Shown here: in pieces, positions 8,760 through 16,779 of the stretch
Layout: the number at the start of each line of letters is the position of its first letter
Numbering within the stretch: position 1 is the first letter of the stretch
NCBI GenBank assembly: GCA_003249225.1
Contig: QKJQ01000015.1
Coordinates: forward strand, 186,001 to 250,000
Direction of reading: 5' to 3'
Source: Clostridia bacterium
GTDB lineage: Bacteria > Bacillota > Clostridia > Lachnospirales > Lachnospiraceae
Length of the DNA: 64,000 bases
Position numbers and translations under genes: made by a program
The notes under the pieces: generated by a model
Seen by the model: the letters and a program-made list of their open reading frames with translations, nothing else
The model's database searches: none
Told to the model about the DNA's origin: nothing

Positions 8760-10061
8760 CTATCGTTTCAAACCAAGTCTCTCTGCAATTTTATTCACAG
8801 AATAATAAACATGCTCTTGATCAATTGTTTTCAGCTCTTTTTTATCCATGAGAACAGCACCATCAATGATGACCGTATCAACATCGCCGCAGGTCGTAGA
8901 GTAAGCAAGTGCCGATATCAGGTTCGTCCTTGGCATAAAATGTTCTCGGTTGATATTCAGCACCGTCAGATCTGCTTTCATTCCCACCTTGATCTCACCA
9001 ATCTCATCGCCAAGTCCAAGGGCTTTTGCGCCATTCTTTGTTGCCATGGCAAGAACTTCTTCTGCTGTAACAGCTTTTGCATCAAGGGTCGCGCCTTTAT
9101 GAACCAGAGCGGCATGATTCATCTCATGGAACATACTAAGTGAGTTGTTGCTGGCCGGTCCATCCGTTCCAAGACACACATTGATGCCATGTGCCATCAT
9201 CTTTGGTACCGGTGCAAAGCCATTGCCAAGCTTCATGTTGCTGACAGGGTTGGTAACAACACTTACCTTTTTCTCTGCCAGTATCTGCATATCATTTTCG
9301 GTCATCTGAACACAATGAGCCGCGATTGTTTTATTTTCAAATAATCCTGTCGAGTTAATAAATTCGGTCGGTGTACATTTTCTCGATGCCATCATATCAT
9401 CGAATTCTTTCTTGCTTTCCGATAAATGTATATTAATCCCGCAATTAAGTTCTTTCGCCTGTTCTGCGATGAACTTCAAATAATCTTCTCCGCAGGTATA
9501 GGGTGCATGTGGTGCCAGCATAAAGCTCATTCGCTCATGATTCTTCCAGAGGTTCATGTCTTCCTTGGCTTCGTCGATCCTTCGGAGAGCTTCTTTATCA
9601 TGACGGTCTTCACCGACAAGTCCTCTGCTGAGAACGGCACGGATTCCGGATGCATTGACCGCTCTTGAGGTCTGATTGATGAACATGTGCATATCACAGA
9701 AGCAGGTCGTTCCGCTTTTGATCATCTCAACGATTGCGAGCAGAGAACCCCAGTAGGTATCCTCTCCGGTCAGCTGGTCTTCCAGCGGAAGTATATGACG
9801 GAACAGCCAGTCATCAAAGCCAAGATCATCCGCACAGTTTCGGAACAATGTCATGTAGTTGTGTGCATGAGAATTGATCAGTCCGGGAATCAAAAGCCTG
9901 TTCTTTCCATCAATGGTCGTGGTCATCGTAAACCCAACCGGAATCTCATCAATTCCTGCAATCTTATTCTTGTTAACATAAATGCTGTGTGTTTCAACGG
10001 AATATCCTTCCCCGTCTTCTGCCGGCATGGCACATAAAATATCCTTGATATAAATACCCAT
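8760..10061 (-). CDS. mtaD: 5-methylthioadenosine/S-adenosylhomocysteine deaminase (amidohydrolase)
   Basis: A 433-residue metal-dependent amidohydrolase of the TrzN/MtaD group. Zinc-ligand motifs are visible: LINSHAHNYMTLFR (H-x-H, about residues 65-67), LAPHAPYTC, the histidine of TIAAHCVQ, and the aspartate of LGTDGPASNNSLSMF. The small C-terminal beta-domain has the usual KADLTVLNI ending. It probably deaminates SAH, methylthioadenosine or adenosine to the inosyl form; the neighbouring ahcY supports this set. It is cytoplasmic, without a signal peptide. Related family members deaminate other rings, so the exact substrate is inferred. Confidence 0.85.
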   Translation of the reverse strand: MGIYIKDILCAMPAEDGEGYSVETHSIYVNKNKIAGIDEIPVGFTMTTTIDGKNRLLIPGLINSHAHNYMTLFRNCADDLGFDDWLFRHILPLEDQLTGEDTYWGSLLAIVEMIKSGTTCFCDMHMFINQTSRAVNASGIRAVLSRGLVGEDRHDKEALRRIDEAKEDMNLWKNHERMSFMLAPHAPYTCGEDYLKFIAEQAKELNCGINIHLSESKKEFDDMMASRKCTPTEFINSTGLFENKTIAAHCVQMTENDMQILAEKKVSVVTNPVSNMKLGNGFAPVPKMMAHGINVCLGTDGPASNNSLSMFHEMNHAALVHKGATLDAKAVTAEEVLAMATKNGAKALGLGDEIGEIKVGMKADLTVLNINREHFMPRTNLISALAYSTTCGDVDTVIIDGAVLMDKKELKTIDQEHVYYSVNKIAERLGLKR

Positions 10062-10124
10062 ATTGTTCCTCCATTCAAGATTAGTTTATATATCGCATCA
10101 GCCGGTCATTCCTTACTCTTGGGA

Positions 10125-11528
10125 TTACCGGTCGATGTAAGTATCGTATTTCTTTGTTTCTTTTTCTTTCCTGCGATCCTCAAGATCTGCCACGATAGAA
10201 TCGTAGGTCTCTTTGTCTAATTTAAATTTCATCCGGTAGATCACATAGCTTAATAAAATCGTAATCAGCGGAAGAATCAGCATGGCAGACTTCATCAGAG
10301 TCAGTCCCTGTGGTGTGGCTGCTTCTCCTTCTGAAAGAGAATTAATGCCGGACTGAATGAGTGTCCAGCCAACGATACCACTGGCAATGGCTCCGCCGAT
10401 CTTATTAATAAAGGGCTGTATTGCAAAGGTTACACTTTCATTCCTTTTTCCCAGTTTCCATTCCCCATACTCTACAGTATCTGCCAGGAATACCAGCATA
10501 AGAAGCTGGATAAAAGCCTGACCAACGAACATCATGATTCCGGCGGTTCCAAGGAACAGCATGTTCATCGGCGAGAAGAAGAACAAAAGATAACCTGCCA
10601 GTATCAGGATAGAAGCCGCACTATAGAGCTGCTTTCTGGTATATTTCTTGCTAAAGAACGGAAAAATTATTAGTGCTGTGATCTGTGAAACACCAAGGAT
10701 TACCGCAAAGGTGACATACATATTCTCATCACCATAGGCATACTTGAAAAAATAAACGCCAAAAGCTGCTGTTGTTTCATAGCCTATCATAAAAAGAGCC
10801 ATACAGATACCGGTAAGCAACAGCTGATCGTTCTTAAAAAGAGCCTTGACCATACCTTTAATCGTGGTCTTCTCCGGTTTTTCCGTTGCGATTTTTGGTT
10901 CAATAACACCAAAGATCGTAATGCACTGACCAACGATCATAATAATTACAACGGCGGCAGCAAAGATAAAATAGCCTTTTTTCATACTGCCGAACTTTTC
11001 ACCCAGTGCATCGGTGACCGGAATAATACTGCCGACTACTACAAACAGACCAATGTTGGCAAAAATTCGTGCAAATGCACCAATCTTCTCTCTGTCCTTC
11101 TGATTGTTTGAAAGGGAAGGCATCATGGACCAGTAGGAAATATCATTTACAGTAAAGGAGATGCCCCATAGCACATAAACAACACCAAATACAGCAATAA
11201 AGGCCGAACCGGTAAGTCCAAAATCTGTATAAAGAACTACGGTGAGCAGACCGCTTAACAACGCTCCAATGGTAATCCAAGGTTTATACTTGCCAAATCG
11301 ACTGCTGGTGTTGTCAACGATAACTCCCATGAATGGATCGTTAGCCGCATCAAAAATACGTGCCAGCAAAATTATTGTTGTTATAGCCGCCAGTTGGGCA
11401 TCCGTTACATTAACTACTTCTGTAATGTATACCATGAGATACATACTGACCAGAGAATATACCATGTCCCTTCCGATGGTTCCAAGTCCAAATGCATACT
11501 TATTGCGTTTTACAATATCCTTCTCCAT
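10125..11528 (-). CDS. GPH-family (glycoside-pentoside-hexuronide) cation symporter
   Basis: A 467-residue integral membrane protein with about twelve hydrophobic helices. It carries the MelB/GPH hallmark start (FGLGTIGRDMVYSLVSMYLMVYITEV), the RIFDAANDPFMGVIVDNTSSRFGKYKPWI loop between helices 2 and 4 that holds cation-binding Asp residues, and the DTVEYGEWKLGKR motif between helices 9 and 10. A GGGGGG tract precedes the ATG. Family members import glycosides, pentosides or uronides with sodium or protons. It lies 31 bp downstream of the phosphofructokinase gene and upstream of the SAH-handling genes, so a nucleoside or pentoside substrate is possible (inference only). Confidence 0.88.
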   Translation of the reverse strand: MEKDIVKRNKYAFGLGTIGRDMVYSLVSMYLMVYITEVVNVTDAQLAAITTIILLARIFDAANDPFMGVIVDNTSSRFGKYKPWITIGALLSGLLTVVLYTDFGLTGSAFIAVFGVVYVLWGISFTVNDISYWSMMPSLSNNQKDREKIGAFARIFANIGLFVVVGSIIPVTDALGEKFGSMKKGYFIFAAAVVIIMIVGQCITIFGVIEPKIATEKPEKTTIKGMVKALFKNDQLLLTGICMALFMIGYETTAAFGVYFFKYAYGDENMYVTFAVILGVSQITALIIFPFFSKKYTRKQLYSAASILILAGYLLFFFSPMNMLFLGTAGIMMFVGQAFIQLLMLVFLADTVEYGEWKLGKRNESVTFAIQPFINKIGGAIASGIVGWTLIQSGINSLSEGEAATPQGLTLMKSAMLILPLITILLSYVIYRMKFKLDKETYDSIVADLEDRRKEKETKKYDTYIDR

Positions 11529-11559
11529 AAGCCCCCCATATGTAGTTTATTTGTTTGCT

Positions 11560-12798
11560 TTACCCTCTCTTGTATAAATGTTCAAATGACTGATAATCCG
11601 GTATACCATTTTTATAGTTCAATGCTATCTCACCCAGGATCAATGGTCTCATATAGCAAAGAATGCTGTCTGTGACATCATTTCCTTCCTCGGTGATCCA
11701 TGACTCCGGTATCTTTTTCTCGAAATTTGCCACATCCTCGATACAGGCACTTTCAAAAACGACCTGATACGGATCGTCGCATGTCCTCCTGCATACAGTC
11801 ATCACGCCTGTACTCCCTGTAACGCCAAGTTCTACCGTCTTCTCCCCCAGTAAGAAAGCTTCCTCTACGTCAGTTGCTGATGAAATATGCGCCGCAGAAC
11901 GCTGCAGAACATTAAGTTCAATACTTCTTACCTTACAGCCAATTCGCAGCTTAACAATATCCTCTAATGCTTTCCCTGTACCACTTAAAATCGCATGCCC
12001 GAATTTATCCGTTTTGGTTCCCTGTGCGGAGATATATTCATCATCTTCGTCTTTAATTCCCTCCGACACAGCAATTATAACATGTTTATGTTCCTTCAGT
12101 TTCTTCTTTACATCCGACACGAATTTTTCCGTCTCAAAGATTCGCTCCGGAAGATAAATTAGGTGTGGTGCCTGATTGTATTCATTTCTTGCCAGCGCTG
12201 CTGCTGCCGTAAGCCAGCCTGCATTCCGTCCCATGATCTCAACGATCACGACCGTCTGCATGTCATAAATCGATGTATCGTGCGCAATCTCGAGCATCGA
12301 TGCGGCAATATACTTTGCTGCTGAGCCGTACCCCGGTGTATGATCAGTACATTTTAAATCATTATCGACGGTCTTTGGACAGCCGATTACTTTTACATCC
12401 ATTCCCTTTTCCTTTGTATACGAGGAAAGCTTCATCACCGTATCCATGGAATCATTTCCGCCAATGTAAAAGAAATAAGATATGTCGTACTTTTTGAAAA
12501 TCTCACATATTCTGTCATAGTCAGAAGAATCACTTTCTAATTCCGCCAGTTTGTACCTGCAGGAACCAAGAAACATGGATGGTGTAAATTTTAATTTCAA
12601 AAGCTTTTCCTGATCCATTTCAAATAACTCATTTAACGGTATCAGCGCGTCATTTAACACCCCCTGTATTCCATTCAGTGCACCATAGATCTTGTCGATC
12701 CCGGTACTTTGCACTGCTGCATTAATAATACCGGCTAAACTGGCATTAATTGCTGTTGTTGGGCCTCCCGACTGCGCCACCAGACAATTCTTTCCCAT
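11560..12798 (-). CDS. pfp: 6-phosphofructokinase, pyrophosphate-dependent type
   Basis: A 412-residue PfkA-superfamily kinase. The phosphate-donor residues point to pyrophosphate rather than ATP: the motif reads GGNDSMDT (Asp where ATP enzymes have Gly in GGDGS), followed by PKTVDNDL (Lys where ATP enzymes have Gly in PGTIDND). The N-terminus has the SGGPTTAINASL loop and MGRNAGWLTAA binds fructose 6-phosphate. It catalyses reversible phosphorylation of fructose 6-phosphate in glycolysis, saving ATP in anaerobes. AGGAGGG precedes the ATG, with a good promoter 30-57 bp upstream. It is first in a unit with the GPH transporter. Confidence 0.9.
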   Translation of the reverse strand: MGKNCLVAQSGGPTTAINASLAGIINAAVQSTGIDKIYGALNGIQGVLNDALIPLNELFEMDQEKLLKLKFTPSMFLGSCRYKLAELESDSSDYDRICEIFKKYDISYFFYIGGNDSMDTVMKLSSYTKEKGMDVKVIGCPKTVDNDLKCTDHTPGYGSAAKYIAASMLEIAHDTSIYDMQTVVIVEIMGRNAGWLTAAAALARNEYNQAPHLIYLPERIFETEKFVSDVKKKLKEHKHVIIAVSEGIKDEDDEYISAQGTKTDKFGHAILSGTGKALEDIVKLRIGCKVRSIELNVLQRSAAHISSATDVEEAFLLGEKTVELGVTGSTGVMTVCRRTCDDPYQVVFESACIEDVANFEKKIPESWITEEGNDVTDSILCYMRPLILGEIALNYKNGIPDYQSFEHLYKRG

Positions 12799-12826
12799 AG
12801 TCCCTCCTGATAGTATATTTACTCAC

Positions 12827-12855
12827 ATTATATATGAATTATTTGGAGAATACAA
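12827..12855 (-). promoter_or_regulatory. Promoter of the phosphofructokinase unit
   Basis: On the minus strand TTGTAT (12850-12855) and a perfect TATAAT (12827-12832) are 17 bp apart, about 30 bp from the start codon. It may drive the whole 12.8-7.5 kb unit. Confidence 0.65.
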
Positions 12856-12933
12856 GCATTCGGATGAAGGGAACACATTCTTTCAAGAGAAAAATGTACT
12901 TTCACAATATCGTAAACTTTTCTTACCTTACAT

Positions 12934-12967
12934 AAAAAAATCCCTGGGAATCACTGATTCCCAGGGA
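12934..12967 (-). terminator. Terminator of the folding-lipoprotein gene
   Basis: An 11-12 bp stem (TCCCTGGGAATC/GATTCCCAGGGA) has a very short loop and is followed on the minus strand by seven T residues, 15 bp after the lipoprotein stop codon. Confidence 0.9.
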
Positions 12968-12981
12968 CAAAATCCATAAAA

Positions 12982-14022
12982 TTAGTTTTCTACAACAACA
13001 CAGTTATCAAGAACGACCTGCATTGCCTTATCACAGAGCAGTGAATCTATAATTGCATCTTTTGTGTATGCAGTTTCCAGCTCCTCAATGGTCTCATAAC
13101 TGTAGGTTCTCATCATCTCATCAGCACCTTCATTGTACTCATCATCGGTGATCTCCAGACCTTCTTTATCCGCGATGGCAAGAAGAACATCCTGGTATTT
13201 TAATGAGGTCTCACGATTGCTCGTAAGTTCTGCTGTAAAATCTTCCGTTGTCATTCCATACATATAGGTAAGAAATGTCTCAAGATCAACACCATAATAA
13301 TTGGTAGCGTAGGACTCATAATAACTTGTGTAGTAATCTACGTATTCTGTAATATCTGCTGTGTGATCTGTAGTGATGGTAGAATTTGCAACGATCTGAT
13401 CCAGAAGATCATTCTCTTTCTGAGATTCGATCGAGCTTGCTGCCTGCTCATTCAGATACTCTGTGTAATAATCCTGGTATGCTGCAAGAGTTGTATAATC
13501 TGTGTTTGATGCCACAACATCATCCGTGATCTCTTTCAGGGAGTTTACAGTCACATTGAATACAACATCCTGTCCGGCAAGTGTTGCTTCGGAATAATCT
13601 TCAGGGAATGTCAGATTCAGCGCTACAGTATCACCTACAGCCACACCGAGAAGCCCGTCATCAAATCCGTCAATAAACCTGCTTGCTCCTACGACCATAT
13701 CATAATCGGTTGCTGATCCGTTATTAAATGCCACACCATCAAGAAGTCCTTCAAAGTCGATGTTCACAACATCATAAAGCTGTACGGTATTGTGACTTTC
13801 ATCCGTTACATCCGTAGCATAATCTGCCAGTGAGTCATACATCTCTATTAATACGTCCTGATCTGTTACTGAAAGATCAAGTAATGTTACTTCCAGACCT
13901 TTGTACTCCCCAAGTACGACACCTGAATCATCAGCTGCGTCATCTGTCTTTCCGCAGGCTGTCAGTGTAAAAAGCATGCTTGCCAGCAATGCAAAAACAA
14001 TAATTCTCCTCTTCATATCCAA
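12982..14022 (-). CDS. FKBP/trigger-factor-like peptidyl-prolyl isomerase lipoprotein
   Basis: A 346-residue exported lipoprotein: a basic N-terminus, hydrophobic core and lipobox LTAC (Cys23), so it should be tethered outside the membrane. Residues about 75-165 match an FKBP-type domain as found in trigger factor (VVNIDFEGLLDGVAFNNG, then DGFDDGLLGVAVGDTVALNLTFPEDY). The remaining 180 residues are acidic and helical, like the trigger-factor C-terminal chaperone arms. It probably helps exported proteins fold, using prolyl isomerisation (inferred). A terminator closes it. The upstream neighbour on the same strand, a receiver-domain gene, is 124 bp away. Confidence 0.82.
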   Translation of the reverse strand: MDMKRRIIVFALLASMLFTLTACGKTDDAADDSGVVLGEYKGLEVTLLDLSVTDQDVLIEMYDSLADYATDVTDESHNTVQLYDVVNIDFEGLLDGVAFNNGSATDYDMVVGASRFIDGFDDGLLGVAVGDTVALNLTFPEDYSEATLAGQDVVFNVTVNSLKEITDDVVASNTDYTTLAAYQDYYTEYLNEQAASSIESQKENDLLDQIVANSTITTDHTADITEYVDYYTSYYESYATNYYGVDLETFLTYMYGMTTEDFTAELTSNRETSLKYQDVLLAIADKEGLEITDDEYNEGADEMMRTYSYETIEELETAYTKDAIIDSLLCDKAMQVVLDNCVVVEN

Positions 14023-14146
14023 TCCTTCCTTCTATTCATTTCAATGGTTTTTTCACCTGATTTTTTCGTACACCAGATTTATAAATTCTATCATAAAATC
14101 AGCTAAAAGGAAAGCTTTTCTTCCCCGAGTTCACACAATTTTAATA

Positions 14147-14509
14147 CTATTTGTCTTCCAGAAGCTGAATTACCAGAGATTTCAGATCTTTCGCCTGATA
14201 TGGCTTGACCAGAAATGAATCTGCATGCAATCTGCTGCACAACAGCTTCGCTGCTTCTGCAGTCTGTGCCGACAGAAGCATGACCTTACCGGTGAATCCT
14301 GGTATTTCACGCATCCGCTGCAGCGTCTCTTCTCCGCTCATTCCCAGCATGTTCAGATCCAGTATGACCAGATCCGGTTGATTTCTTGTCAGGAATTTTA
14401 TCGCCTGTTCTCCCGAAGTTACCACATTGACATGAAATTCGTCCTGTAGTATGTTCCTTGCCAGTACAAGACAGGAGGCATTATCATCAACGATCAGAAT
14501 GTGCTTCAT
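14147..14509 (-). CDS. Single-domain response regulator (receiver only)
   Basis: A 120-residue CheY-like protein consisting of a receiver domain alone. The acidic pocket (Asp8, Asp9), phospho-acceptor Asp51 in VILDLNM, Ser80 in LLSAQ and Lys102 in FLVKPYQ are all present, so phosphorylation should work. There is no output domain and no kinase gene next to it; the nearest histidine kinase gene, at 20.4 kb, is paired with its own regulator. It lies 18 bp downstream of a GH105 pectin-enzyme gene on the same strand and is probably co-transcribed with it. Its partner and output are unknown. Confidence 0.9.
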   Translation of the reverse strand: MKHILIVDDNASCLVLARNILQDEFHVNVVTSGEQAIKFLTRNQPDLVILDLNMLGMSGEETLQRMREIPGFTGKVMLLSAQTAEAAKLLCSRLHADSFLVKPYQAKDLKSLVIQLLEDK

Positions 14510-14527
14510 ACAGAATCCTTTCTTTGC

Positions 14528-15655
14528 TTATCTGCGTAAAAGTTCTGTGTAAGCAAGCAGAAACGGTGCCACCCCTTTTGCATCGTTTTTTACGACAGGT
14601 TCCGACATATAATATTCAAAGGTACCGTCTCTTCTTGTATTATCTGCCGGTCCGAGACCTGCGACAAGACAGATACCGTCAAGGCTCATCTCCCCGGCTT
14701 CCGTTGACAGGTATTTGCTGCAGATTCCCTTAAATGCATCTTCCCCTTTTCGTGCTTCTGCTTCGTCTAAAAATCCCAAACGATTTCCTTTCATCAGAGC
14801 ATAAGCCATAATAGATGAACCGCTGGTCTCCAGATAGTTTTCTTTTCTGTCACCCTTATCAACGACCTGATACCACATACCTGATTTGTCCTGATATTTT
14901 AAAAGCGATTGAATCAGATCAGTGAACACGCTGCTTAACGCGGTATATTCCTTCTCAAATCCTTCCTTCTGACATACCGACAGAGTGTCGACCAATGCCA
15001 TTGTATACCAGCCCATTGCCCGCAGCCAGTAATTCTTTGATAAGCCCGTTGTTTTGTCGCTCCAAAAAACTTCTCTTGATGAGTCATAGCCATGATAATA
15101 AAGCCCGGTATTTTTATCTCTCATGAAAGAAGCTACATTGGCGAACTGAGAAAAGATATCCTGATATCCTTTTCTGTTACGGTATCTTGTTTCATATTCC
15201 ATGTAAAAAGGCATACACATATAGAGTCCGTCAAGCCATACCTGATTCGGATAGATCAACTTGTGCCAGAAGTTACCTTCCTTTGTCCTTGGCTGTTCAA
15301 CGATCTGCTGGTAGATAACATCAATTGCTTTCCTGTATTTTTCTTTTCCTGTCAGATCATAAAGTTCAAACAGCGTCTTCCCGGCATTAACATTATCAAG
15401 GTTATAGGTATCTTTTTCGTACCCATCGATACTTCCGTCTTCCTTAACGCGGAACGAAATAAATTCATCGGCAAATGTCAGATACTCTTCTTTTTTTGTC
15501 ATGGCGTACAATTCAAGAATTGCTTTGATCATACAACCGTCAATATAATTCCACCCAGCTTTCTTGCCTGACTTTGCATTCTCTATGTTCCATACCGGAT
15601 ATTCCGGTGTGCTTTTTTCTAAAAGCTCCTTAATGTAGGTTTCTATCTGTTGCAT
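14528..15655 (-). CDS. GH105 unsaturated rhamnogalacturonyl/uronyl hydrolase
   Basis: A 375-residue (alpha/alpha)6-barrel enzyme of the YteR/YesR type, which removes the unsaturated galacturonyl residue left by rhamnogalacturonan or pectin lyases. Signatures are GWNYIDGCMIKAILELYA, the catalytic Asp in QVWLDGLYMCMPF, LRAMGWYTMALVDTL and the C-terminal ETSGSSIMAYALMKG. The start at 15655 has GGGGTG six bases upstream; the ATG at 15685 in the same frame has no ribosome-binding site. There is no signal peptide, so it works inside the cell on imported oligosaccharides. Confidence 0.88.
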   Translation of the reverse strand: MQQIETYIKELLEKSTPEYPVWNIENAKSGKKAGWNYIDGCMIKAILELYAMTKKEEYLTFADEFISFRVKEDGSIDGYEKDTYNLDNVNAGKTLFELYDLTGKEKYRKAIDVIYQQIVEQPRTKEGNFWHKLIYPNQVWLDGLYMCMPFYMEYETRYRNRKGYQDIFSQFANVASFMRDKNTGLYYHGYDSSREVFWSDKTTGLSKNYWLRAMGWYTMALVDTLSVCQKEGFEKEYTALSSVFTDLIQSLLKYQDKSGMWYQVVDKGDRKENYLETSGSSIMAYALMKGNRLGFLDEAEARKGEDAFKGICSKYLSTEAGEMSLDGICLVAGLGPADNTRRDGTFEYYMSEPVVKNDAKGVAPFLLAYTELLRR

Positions 15656-15807
15656 CTTCACCCCTGTTCCTGCGTTCCCACGCATAAATAACTGTTGTTA
15701 TGGCATTACATTTACTTTCCGACAAAGCATATATTTTCAGATATTAAATCTTCACATAGTATGCATTTAAATCCTGTCATCTTTCTTGCTTTGTTTCCGC
15801 TTTAAAA

Positions 15808-16476
15808 TTATACTTCTTCCACATAGCAGACACCTTCAAAAGCACTGACGGTGCTGATGACATCGGTATGGTTCCGTGGTTTTGGCATTCTTATTGTCAA
15901 TAATACGGCAATGCTGCTTTCATTTACCGTTCTTACTTTACTTACTTCCATATCCACAACTTTAATCTCCTGATCCTTTAATCTCTGCATAAAAGAACTA
16001 AGACTTGAGGATTGGCGAAACTCGATGTAGAGATTCACGATCTTTGCTTTTGCCATGACCTTGTCGTCAAAATAATGCAGTGTCGACATAGCGCCCAGTA
16101 CAAGAACACATCCGATCGCCGCTCCCAGGTAGAAACCAGAACCTATGGCAAGTCCCATGCAGGCTGCTGCCCATAATCCGGCTGCCGTTGTCAGACCTCT
16201 GACATGATTTCTTGTTGTTACAATGATAGTTCCTGCACCCAGAAAACCAATACCACTGATGACCTGCGCTCCCATACGTGTCGGATCCACATTGTCATAA
16301 GTATTCGTAATGTATTCGTTCGTCATCATTACGAGCGTTGATCCAAGACAGACAAGTATGTACGTCCGAAGACCTGCCGGTCTTTTTTTACGTTCTCTTT
16401 CTATACCCAGTAAACCACCGCACAGCACCGCCAGCAAAAGACGTATGATTGTAGTCCATGTATCCAAACGGTTCAC
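15808..16476 (-). CDS. MgtC/SapB-family membrane protein
   Basis: A 222-residue inner-membrane protein. The N-terminal 145 residues have four or five hydrophobic segments with the family motifs GGLLGIERERKKRPAGLRTY, GAQVISGIGFLGAGTII and VRGLTTAAGLWAAACMGLAIG. The C-terminal 75 residues are soluble and ACT-like. Family members are linked to magnesium homeostasis and modulation of ATP synthase or transporters; the molecular job here is not readable. It stands alone, divergent from the isomerase gene at 16780. Confidence 0.88.
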   Translation of the reverse strand: MNRLDTWTTIIRLLLAVLCGGLLGIERERKKRPAGLRTYILVCLGSTLVMMTNEYITNTYDNVDPTRMGAQVISGIGFLGAGTIIVTTRNHVRGLTTAAGLWAAACMGLAIGSGFYLGAAIGCVLVLGAMSTLHYFDDKVMAKAKIVNLYIEFRQSSSLSSFMQRLKDQEIKVVDMEVSKVRTVNESSIAVLLTIRMPKPRNHTDVISTVSAFEGVCYVEEV

Positions 16477-16522
16477 CTCACCCTTTTATATTCTTATGTA
16501 CACCCTGATCAGGCTCAAAACA

Positions 16523-16537
16523 GTGAAACTTTGCCTT
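16523..16537 (+). repeat. Direct repeat, copy 1 (possible operator)
   Basis: GTGAAACTTTGCCTT, matched at 14 of 15 positions by the copy at 16653-16667, 130 bp further on. The copies flank the isomerase promoter, so they may bind a regulator. Confidence 0.45.
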
Positions 16538-16615
16538 TGCAAGACCTTGTACATGATGTCTGATTATACCTAAAATTCACTAGAAATTCAAGCTATTTAA
16601 GGCAAAATGAACCTA

Positions 16616-16643
16616 TTGACACTTTGCATTTATTTTATATAAT
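16616..16643 (+). promoter_or_regulatory. Strong promoter of the isomerase gene
   Basis: Perfect TTGACA (16616-16621) and perfect TATAAT (16638-16643) are 16 bp apart. The transcript would carry an approximately 130 base leader. Confidence 0.8.
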
Positions 16644-16652
16644 GGAATATAA

Positions 16653-16667
16653 GTGAAGCTTTGCCTT
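16653..16667 (+). repeat. Direct repeat, copy 2 (possible operator)
   Basis: GTGAAGCTTTGCCTT begins about 10 bp after the -10 box, near the expected transcription start, where a bound repressor would block initiation. Confidence 0.45.
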
Positions 16668-16779
16668 CCAATGCATTGAGGGTTCTTATGTTTTTTAAAA
16701 GGTAGGCTGGCTTATCGTGAAAATTATGTTTTTTCACAATAAATTTTATGCCGTAATTACGGCGGAATGAGAGGTAGAT

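Larger units (their letters stand above)
16477..16779. other. Intergenic regulatory region between mgtC-like gene and isomerase
   Basis: This 303 bp gap has no credible gene. It holds a 10 bp palindrome CCTGATCAGG (16504-16513), two copies of GTGAARCTTTGCCTT, a consensus promoter, and an approximately 130 base leader with two hairpins: GTGAAAA paired with TTTTTTCAC (16716-16738) and a perfect GCCGTAATTACGGC (16751-16764), 3 bases after which the ribosome-binding site region begins. Confidence 0.6.
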
